Part shown: piece by piece, positions 56,501 through 64,000 of the stretch
Position numbering within the stretch: position 1 is the first letter of the stretch
Layout: each line of letters begins with the position of its first letter
DNA from: Pseudoips prasinana
Taxonomy: Eukaryota > Arthropoda > Insecta > Lepidoptera > Nolidae
Length of the DNA: 64,000 nucleotides
Direction of reading: 5' to 3'
NCBI GenBank assembly: GCA_951640165.1
Contig: OX621241.1
Location: 7,326,001 to 7,390,000, forward strand
Position numbers and translations under genes: made by a program
Notes under the pieces: generated by a model
Seen by the model: only the letters and a program-made list of their open reading frames with translations
What the model was told of the DNA's origin: nothing
The model's database searches: none

Positions 56501-57794
56501 TTTGAAACAGCTACGATTTGATTGGGTTAACAAAAACGAAGTTTACCTCCAGGTTATACGTAAATCATATCAACATCGGGTAAGTAATAAACGTAATGTA
56601 GTACGTTTAGATTTGCATAATAAGATAGCAAGTTTCTATATCTTTGATAAATCCGTAGAAAAATTGATTTTGTACATCGAAAATAATTCCATAAAAAAGC
56701 AGCTAGGGTGTTTATGTACAACCAACAAAAACAATTTCGAGCATTTCTGAAATTTTTCTCTGTTTATCTGTTTGTCTGTGTACGCATCACGTAAAATGTA
56801 CGAAACCAATGTAAATAACTATATACGTAAAAATGGTACGCAACTTGAACTATTACTTAGTTTTTGTTACATCCCAAACGGTTCACTCTATCAAGAGATA
56901 TTAGATTTTAAAGTGTTCAAGAACAAAAATAACACGCGCTATTCAGTTACTTGAAGAACTAATGTTGATAGTTTATGCATATGACGTCATCATCTGAATC
57001 ATGTTGTTAACATTTTCTGAATGACCCTCACCCGTGTTTAATAATAATAAATACAATAAAAAGGTTTTTATTCTCCTAGACTTTAAAAAAATGCTTGTAA
57101 ATAGTCTTGTAAATAATAGTAAAGTATTAATTTTATTCAAGTCATTATTAGTTCTAATCAAATCATAAATATGTTTGCTAGAACAGCACTAACTGAAATT
57201 ATTTGAGAAACCTCCCAAGAAAAGTCTTCAAAGAAAACTAGCAAACTTCTAATAACTTTAAGTAAATATAATGAAAAGAAGCCTCCATTACAGAGCTTAG
57301 CCTGGTGTTAGGGCTTGTGAAATATTCCCTCGTTTATTTCAGCAAAGTGACTCGTCAGATTAGATTATAGCGACACTGTCGCCGCGAAGAAAAATAACGA
57401 CAAAGTAGGCATTGTGTTAAAAAGTCTTTCGTAGGGAGCAAGAGTAAACCTCTTAGCGAATTTTACGCTAAGTTGCGTTTCATTTTAGGTATCTTTTTAT
57501 GGGAAAATATTTTGTGTTTTTCTGTGTAAGCAATGTAAACGATGCAAGGCGTAAATATCATCTTAAAAATGGGTGTAAATATATATAAATTTAATCATCC
57601 GGCAGGCCTCAAACCCAGGAACTCGGCGTTCTGCGACTTACGAACTATACACCCTGGCAGATCAAATTTAGGATTGAAGGATGTATGTAGGTGTGTTTTT
57701 TAGAAGCATCGACGATTGATATTATAGAGATCAGTGTAAGTCTATGAAATACCTTATTCTTTTTAAAGACAAAGAAGTTAATTCTTTGTACCGT
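56501..57794. other. AT-rich spacer with a degraded tRNA-like repeat
   Basis: 57600-57665 on the minus strand has TAGTTCGTAAGTCG and GGGTTTGAGGCC, weak A and B boxes of an old SINE. No gene elsewhere. Confidence 0.35.
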
Positions 57795-58105
57795 GCAAGC
57801 TTCTTAGTGTACCAAACACGAGCGTGCCGGTCGAAAATCGACTACCAGTCAATTATAGTCCACAAATGCTTGCGCAATCACAGGGACACTTTCTATTCCG
57901 TCATTGTCATGATCCGCTGGGATGACTAGCGACTCAACAGGAAGAGGTAAGGTACAGAACCGAATGCTTTGAGTGCTCTACGAGTTATGATATCTGTATT
58001 AGCCCCGTCTAATACCGATAGTGAGAAACTTTGTTTACAGAAAAATCCCAAAATTCACTTTTTTGCACGACCCGGGGTATGCCAAATTACTGCCGTAACT
58101 ATTAC
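57795..58105 (-). mobile_element. SINE type 2 (third copy, diverged)
   Basis: Shares the order of 34950-35220: AGTCCACAAATGCTTGCGCA, TCTATTCCGTCATTGTCATG, ATCCGCTGGGATGACTAGCG. It extends further towards the tRNA-like head than the other copies. Confidence 0.55.
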
Positions 58106-58287
58106 GCTACGCACATTAAACTGTGAATTTACGATATAATTTTAGCAGTATTTTATTGATATATAAACTTTGAGATATATTATAAGTATAAGGATATATT
58201 ATACATAGTCATTAAGTACGTAAAACGCGGTGAATATAAAGACATCAGAAAATAATTTTCCCGTCTCAAAGCAAATTACTTTTAAAA
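58106..58287. other. AT-rich spacer
   Basis: Nothing recognised before the mariner. Confidence 0.5.
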
Positions 58288-58289
58288 TA

Positions 58290-59577
58290 TTAGGTCTTTA
58301 CCTATGAAATTGCCGTTCTGCAGTACTGGCCATTTCAAATCAAAATAATTTTTGTTTGGCTAAGAATTCTAATTTCAAATTAATTTTATTTTAAAAACAT
58401 GGATTCTTTTTTCCAAAAGTAGTCATTTCTTTATTGATTAGTGTTACATTTTCATCGCATTTCAATCTTTTTCGTCATCATGGATACGTTAAAAATTCGA
58501 GTAATTATGGAATATGAGTACCGTCGTGGCAGCAACGCGGCACAAGCGGCACGCAACATCAACGACGTTTACGGAGCTAACACTACAAACCAACGCACCA
58601 CCTGTTATTGGTTTGCTCGCTTCCGTTCTGGAAATTTCGACCTGAAAAATGAACCTCGCGGTCGTCCGAAGACTTTGGTCGACAATGACGAATTAAAGGC
58701 GGTTGTGGAAGCTGATGATACACAATCTACGGCTGAATTAGCAGCAGCTTTCGACGTTAGCGTCAAAACAATATTGGTCCATTTGCGTCAAATTGGCAAG
58801 GTAAAAAAGCTTGACAAATGGGTGCCCCACGAACTCAATGATCGCCAGCGCGAAGTACGCGTCGAGACGTGCCTTGCACTGCTCAACAGACACACAAATG
58901 AAGGAATTTTGAACCGCATTGTTACCTGCGATGAAAAATGGATTCTGTTTGATAACCGCAAGCGCTCAGCAAGTTGGTTGGATCCTGGTTCAGCACCTAA
59001 ACAATGCCCTAAACGAAAACTTACCCCTAGAAAAGTGATGGTCACTGTTTGGTGGTCTAGCGCCGGTGTGATTCATCACAGCTTCTTACCAAACGGGGTG
59101 AGCATTACTGCAGATGTGTACTGTGAAGAACTGAGCACAATGATGGAGAAGCTGGCGCATCTCCAACCAGCATTGGTCAATCGCTCGTCTCCGCTGCTCC
59201 TGCACGACAACGCGCGACCTCATACTGCACAGCAGACGGTCTCCAAGTTGCAAGAACTGGGGTTGGAAGCTCTCCGTCATCCGCCCTACTCACCAGACCT
59301 TGCGCCTACAGACTACTACTTTTTCCAGAATTTGGATAACTTCTTGGCGGGAAAAAAATTCAATACCCGAGAGGCAGTACAAAATGCCTTTGAAGAATTT
59401 GTTGCCTCCCGTCCAGCTGATTTCTTTAAGAAGGGCATCAATAAACTGCCACTGCGATGGCAAAGATGCATTGATTGCATGGGTGATTACTTCGATTAAT
59501 ACAAATAAAAAAATTCATGAAAAAAATTCGTTTAAATTTTTTCATACAAAACGGCAATTTCATAGGTAAAGACCTAT
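58290..59577 (+). mobile_element. Mariner transposon (cecropia-like), copy 2
   Basis: 1288 bp, flanked by TA at 58288-58289 and 59578-59579. By eye identical to 12653-13940 except for one base near the 3' end (AAAAAATTCG here, AAAAAAATCG there). Inserted in AT-rich DNA. Confidence 0.95.
58480..59499 (+). CDS. Mariner transposase, intact, 339 aa (copy 2)
   Basis: Protein identical to the copy at 12843, with the full DD34D triad (D151, D243, D278) and the WVPHEL motif. Two intact, identical reading frames in one 64-kb window argue for recent transposition. Start chosen as ATG 58480, as in copy 1; the upstream GTG extension (58441) lies outside the conserved transposase start. Confidence 0.96.
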   Translation: MDTLKIRVIMEYEYRRGSNAAQAARNINDVYGANTTNQRTTCYWFARFRSGNFDLKNEPRGRPKTLVDNDELKAVVEADDTQSTAELAAAFDVSVKTILVHLRQIGKVKKLDKWVPHELNDRQREVRVETCLALLNRHTNEGILNRIVTCDEKWILFDNRKRSASWLDPGSAPKQCPKRKLTPRKVMVTVWWSSAGVIHHSFLPNGVSITADVYCEELSTMMEKLAHLQPALVNRSSPLLLHDNARPHTAQQTVSKLQELGLEALRHPPYSPDLAPTDYYFFQNLDNFLAGKKFNTREAVQNAFEEFVASRPADFFKKGINKLPLRWQRCIDCMGDYFD

Positions 59578-60474
59578 TATTTATTGTGACTTAAGAACAT
59601 TATTCTACACACAACATAAATTATTTCCATTTACATTCGACTGACCTGTTTTTCTAGTGGTTCACACAAAGATTTGTCTTGGTTGGAGATCAAACCTTGG
59701 GCTTTGGGTGTGATCACTAGCCGCTAGACTTCTATGTAGACTTAACCACTTCAGGTAGTTTTGTTGGATTTTAATTAAACTGGTTTAACCCCAGGATTAT
59801 AATTCGAAAATAAAAACATATTATTTGTAGGGAATACTACCCTTCTGCTTCCATTTTTCTTGGTCGGGCCGAGGCCATTAAATGCTTTTCGTTTGTCAAC
59901 GTCTGTTGTCAATTTGTGGCCTGATTTTGGCAAAAGCACCTCAATAAAAGCCAGATGTTCTCCTTTTTAACCGACTTCCAAAGGAGGAGGTTATCAAGTT
60001 CACCGGTATTTTTTTTTTTTTTTATGTATGTACATCGATTACTCGGAGATTTATGATCCGATTTACGTGATTCTTTTTCAGTTTGATTCGGAATAGTTGC
60101 CATTTGGTCCCATAAAAATTTTATATGGATTGGCCCAGTAGTTTTCATTTTATGGACATTTTTGTATGAAATTTTTTGTTTAAGTGGACGATGTCGATGA
60201 TGCACAGACGTTTGTAAATCTTAGCTAGTCAAGCTAGACTCATCCTGTTCAAGTGTGTCTTGGCATGAACATAAACAACAATTTCAGACGACTAGCGTTT
60301 AATACGCTTCCAAAAAAAAAGCTTAAATACGTCTTTTTTTTTGGAAGCGCATGTAGGCGCACCTTTTAGCACCAGCGTATTTTTTTATGTACCTACGTAC
60401 ACCGATTACGCTGAGATTTATGAACCGATTATGTACGTGATTCTTCTTTAGTTTGATGCGGAATAGCTGCCATT
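59578..60474. other. Spacer with degraded SINE and T-rich repeat ends
   Basis: 59680-59745 on the minus strand looks like a worn tRNA-type head (TCTAGCGGCTAGTGATCAC, AGGTTTGATCTCC). 59965-60240 and 60375-60470 are two related stretches (ACATCGATTACTCGGAGATT / ACACCGATTACGCTGAGATT), i.e. partial copies of a dispersed repeat. Confidence 0.45.
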
Positions 60475-61040
60475 TTTAGGGTTCTGTAGTCAAATATCTT
60501 TCACAAAGGTTCTTCTTGATTTGTCACGTCTGTATGTCTGCCCGTCCGTATGTAACAGCCATTTTTTCCGAAACTATAAGAACTATACTGTCTAATCTTG
60601 GTCAGCAGATGTATTCCGTGAACCGCATTAAGATTTTCACACAAAAATAGAAAAACAAACAATAAAATTTGGGGGTTCCCTATACTTACTTAGAACTGAA
60701 TTTAAAAAAAAATCATTAAATTATACATGTGGGGTATCTATGGATAGGACTTCGAAAATGATATTGAGGTTTATAATATTGCGCGAGAGACACTTCCAAA
60801 GGCGTAAAATGCCCCCCCCCCCCTGTAACTTCTAAAATAAGAGAATCATAAAACTAAAACAAATAGATGATGTACATTACCATGCAAACTTCCACCGAAA
60901 ATTGGTTTGAAAGAGATCTAGTAAGTGGTTTTTTTAATGCGTCATAAATCGTAAACCGCAATTTACCTTCCATTCTATCAACTCAAATACTTGCTGCTAC
61001 GGAAAGAAACATTCCGCCTTTAACGGGCGAGTCCGACTCA
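60475..61040 (+). repeat. Dispersed lepidopteran repeat (non-coding)
   Basis: AGGGTTCTGTAGTCAAATAT, GTCTGTATGTCTGCCCGTCC, TTTTTTCCGAAACTATAAGA, GGGGTATCTATGGATAGGAC and GGGCGAGTCCGACTCA occur in the order I recall for a common moth/butterfly repeat. No coding. Class uncertain, probably a non-autonomous DNA element. Confidence 0.55.
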
Positions 61041-61509
61041 TTATCTAATCAATGATAAATAAGACCTAGGCTATCAGCCCTCTGCTCAGTAGACTCGTTG
61101 GCTAATCGATCATTAATAAGACCTAGTCTTCATTGACTCATACCCTCTGTTCAGCAGACTAGATGGCTATTCGATCATAAGATCATTCGATTCATAATAA
61201 GATCTAGTGTATAAGCCCTCAGCACACAACCTATACGCTTGCTGTTCAGACTTTCATAAATCTTAGCTAGTCTAGACTCGTACTGTGCAAGTTTTCTTAG
61301 AGTGAACGTAATTTTATGTAGTTTTTCTTACTTTACAAACGGTCTTTTAGATCATTCACTGTCCCAGAAGAACGTGAAAAAGAGTTTCGAACAACATTTT
61401 TTCGGAAGATGTTTCTTTTTTCCGTTCTCGTTTGTTGGGATCTATAGTTTTAAGGCGCGCGGCACCTTTTGAAGTCCTAACCACAGCTAGACACTAAAAA
61501 GTAACAAAT
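61041..61509. other. Spacer with a short diverged tandem repeat
   Basis: 61030-61200 contains three or four diverged copies of a TCATTAATAAGACCTAG-like unit of about 60 bp. No gene. Confidence 0.5.
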
Positions 61510-62078
61510 AAAAAAAACTTCGTTTAAAAAAACCGACTTCAAAAACTAAAAAGTATAAAAAAAATATCTTAATAAAGATTTAATTTAATACATCACTTAT
61601 AATATAATATTAATGAAATAATATAATTTGTATGTGCTACCTATTGATAAGTTTGAAGTCGGTGCCAAGCCCTAAGCAAAATAAAAGTTAATATTACATA
61701 CAGCTTAAATACTTTGTGATGAATCTCCTACACTAAAGATTAACCTAAGTAAATAAACTTAAAGAACAATATGAATTAATATGAAACAGATGAAACTGTA
61801 TCATAAAAATATATGACGACCGTCAACGACGTCTGCACGCTTGGGTTGTTTGTGTAGAAATACGAAGCTATCCCGCTGAAAGTAACGCGCGGCGAGTGTG
61901 GTACCTACTATTACATTTGGCTTGGCACCGACTTCAAACCTATCAATAGGTAGCACATACAAATTATATTATTTCATTAATATTATATTATAAGTGATGT
62001 ATTAAATTAAATCTTTATTAAGATATTTTTTTTATACTTTTTAGTTTTTGAAGTCGGTTTTTTTAAACGAAGTTTTTT
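61510..62078. repeat. Fold-back element with ~161-bp inverted arms
   Basis: Arm 1 about 61511-61671, arm 2 about 61919-62078, spacer 247 bp. By eye one mismatch (GATAAG versus GATAGG). The arms include AAACCGACTTCAAAAACT and its complement. No ORF. Confidence 0.9.
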
Positions 62079-62209
62079 TTTCAATACATTATTTACAGAC
62101 ACTTCTTAAATGTATGTGTCTTTTTATTGTACCAAGACGTTACATTTTTGACAAATGCTTGTAACAACCATAGTTCATCATGTTTTAAGACTGTAATCAT
62201 ACATATAAT

Positions 62210-62480
62210 AAAAAGGTAAGTCAAAACTGTACAATGAATATTTTTTTCAAAGGATACTTGGGACGTGATCTACAATTGATATCGAAGCCAAAAAAATAGT
62301 TTTTAGAATTTTTGTCTGCTTGTCTGTATGTATGTCCGGGCTAATCTCAAAAAGTACTGCATGGATTTACTTCAAATTTTGCATGAATATTACTAAGAGG
62401 TCGGGTCATCATATCGGCTACATATTATCACGCTATCACCTACGGGGGAGGAGCTGTGATAAGTGAGGGGCACAGCTAGT
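62210..62480 (+). repeat. Dispersed repeat, left inverted copy
   Basis: Shares TACTGCATGGATTTACTTC, ATTTTGCATGAATATTACTA and ACCTACGGGGGAGGAGCT with the reverse complement of 62735-63025. Ends GGGGCACAGCTAG|T, a Helitron-like terminus. Confidence 0.7.
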
Positions 62481-62514
62481 AGGTTATAATATAAGACTTA
62501 ATCCAATCAATGCA

Positions 62515-62710
62515 ATATCAGTTTGCAAAATCCATACAAACATAGCTTAGCTATACAACGAGGCAACGTTGCCAGCTTTTTGGGCACACTACCCGCAGAT
62601 TGTGACTTAAATGCTATTTTCTATTTGTAAATTGTTTTCTTTTTAAGTAGAATTGTTATTATAAATTAATTATTTTTATAAATAAATGTTGTGTTACTGT
62701 TTGATTTTAA
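62515..62710 (+). mobile_element. LINE-type 3' end fragment
   Basis: Reads IQRGNVASFLGTLPADCDLN and ends NAIFYL-stop, the same C-terminus class as 51239-51913. AT-rich 3' UTR follows. It lies between the two inverted repeats. Confidence 0.6.
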
Positions 62711-62734
62711 TAATAAAAAAATATTTACTAACTG

Positions 62735-63025
62735 GCTGTGCCCCGCGGTTTTACCCGCGTTAAATTTTATAAATTATCATAGCTCCTCCCCCGTAGGTGA
62801 AGCGTGATAATATGTAGCCTTTATGTTGACCCGACCTCTTAGTAATATTCATGCAAAATTTGAAGTAAATCCATGCAGTACTTTTTGAGACTAGCCCGGA
62901 CAAATATACAGACAAACAGACACACATACAAAAATTCTCAAAACTATATTTTCCGCTTCGATATCAATTTTAGATAAAAAATATTCAATGTACAGTTTTG
63001 ACTTTCCTACGATTTTATCATATGT
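62735..63025 (-). repeat. Dispersed repeat, right inverted copy
   Basis: On the minus strand aligns to 62210-62480 with small gaps. The GGCTGTGCCCCGCGGTTTTA end mirrors the other copy's terminus. Confidence 0.7.
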
Positions 63026-64000
63026 ATAGATTATTTGTATGGATAAATATTTATAGGTTGTCATATCTTAAAGGTATATACTCAACAATATCGAATTTCA
63101 AAATGGAGAATTCAAGAAGACAATTTTGAATTCTATGAGAAATTTTCTGATCGTGTTGTTTTGAATGAAGTTTTGAAACTCTTGCATACGAACGTTCTTC
63201 AAGTTGCTTAGTTGCAAGTCTAGTTTAGTAATCTACCCTCTTTTAATATTATTTTAAATTGCTCATACAACAGAGTTTTAATATAGACCACGACAATTTA
63301 AATCACGATAAATCTTCTTTTCTTTCTATGAAGGTAAAATAATAGAGAGGTGGATAAAAAACCAGTTTGTTAGTTAAATTAAGATTAAAAACGCCAACGT
63401 ATTTCAAATTTATAAAAAATTGTAATAATGAAATATGTTTCGTAAATTCGTCCCTGAAAAACTGAGCTCAGTTGGCTAGAAATAAAATCTGCCCAAATCG
63501 CCAGTTACCAAACTCCATATTTCAGATGGTTGATATTTCACGGTCTAGTACATTATTTTACGAATCATTTAACTTTTGGCAGTTACGTTGAATTCGTATA
63601 TTGCTCCATTTGTAGGAATAGTTCTAGATGTATTGATGATTGTGAAATTAACATATAACAATTATTTCCGCATTGTAACTAAATTGTAGTGATTATTTAT
63701 TCTCTTTGATTATAATATTACCTGTTGACATTTGTAATGCTACATATTGATTTATTATTATTTGATTGTGCAAATGTTATCTCGACTTATTAACTATTTT
63801 AAATTTGGACATCATTGTAATTTTCTTATAATTGTATACCTGTTGCGTGATCTTGTATGATAAAGATTGAATTCTAACACAATTGTTTATGAATAAATGA
63901 AATTGAAATTGAAAAAATTGAATTTTATGACCAAATTTAAAATACCACATGGTAATCTTGGATAATTAAGTAATAATAAAAATTATAAATATCTCGGGAC
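63026..64000. other. AT-rich DNA, possible LINE 3' end
   Basis: 63885-63912 has GAAATTGAAATTGAAAA repeats after AATAAAT, which looks like the simple-repeat tail of a CR1-type LINE. No coding part is recognised. Confidence 0.35.

Noticed and set aside
56484..56954. Two consecutive open frames after the family-A LINE
   Set aside because: No recognisable domain, and flanked by repeat DNA; insufficient to call a gene.

Overview
The window looks like lepidopteran (moth or butterfly) nuclear DNA. It is AT-rich, intron-bearing and saturated with transposable elements. It carries repeat families I recognise from Lepidoptera: tRNA-headed SINEs, RTE tails ending in TGATGATGA, cecropia-type mariner, R1 and CR1/Jockey LINEs, and a Gypsy element. 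Family names rest on remembered protein motifs; no search was run. I see no prokaryotic-type genes, operons, CRISPR arrays or rRNA.

Host genes. Only one gene family is visible: insect gustatory receptors on the minus strand. A three-exon receptor (exons 20200-19466, 17431-17275, 16160-15988) keeps matching splice phases and the C-terminal AYIVVVLQF signature, but has one in-frame TGA at codon 101. The first exon of a paralogue runs off the left edge (1-128). This is probably a receptor cluster swollen by transposons.

Layout. 1-3.1 kb: receptor exon, then AT-rich DNA with a 123-bp TA microsatellite. 3.2-5.7 kb: internally deleted Gypsy element (minus) with a higher-order minisatellite. 5.9-8.95 kb: GC-rich Jockey-type ORF1 remnant with a TATA box. 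9.1-14.5 kb: decayed CR1-like LINE (minus) split by an intact mariner. 15-20.2 kb: receptor gene, with a LINE and a Helentron-like element in intron 1. 21.4-25.5 kb: LINE and Penelope-like scraps, and a SINE split by a possible solo LTR. 25.7-31.75 kb: full-length R1-clade LINE with a 14-bp target duplication and two long ORFs, whose RT carries a His in place of a catalytic Asp. 32.3-42.6 kb: Jockey, R1, RTE, CR1 and SINE fragments, several nested. 42.7-45.4 kb: a second mariner type split by a LINE. 46.1-48.7 kb: another LINE. 50-56.5 kb: LINE insertions, one inside a 54-bp palindrome, a deleted IS630/Tc1-like element and a long CR1-like RT ORF. 58.3-59.6 kb: second, almost identical mariner. 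60-63 kb: repeats including a fold-back with ~161-bp near-perfect arms. 63-64 kb: AT-rich.

The genes do not form a pathway. The notable content is nested transposition history, two near-identical intact mariners, a receptor with a lone stop codon, and several inverted-repeat structures that could form hairpins.
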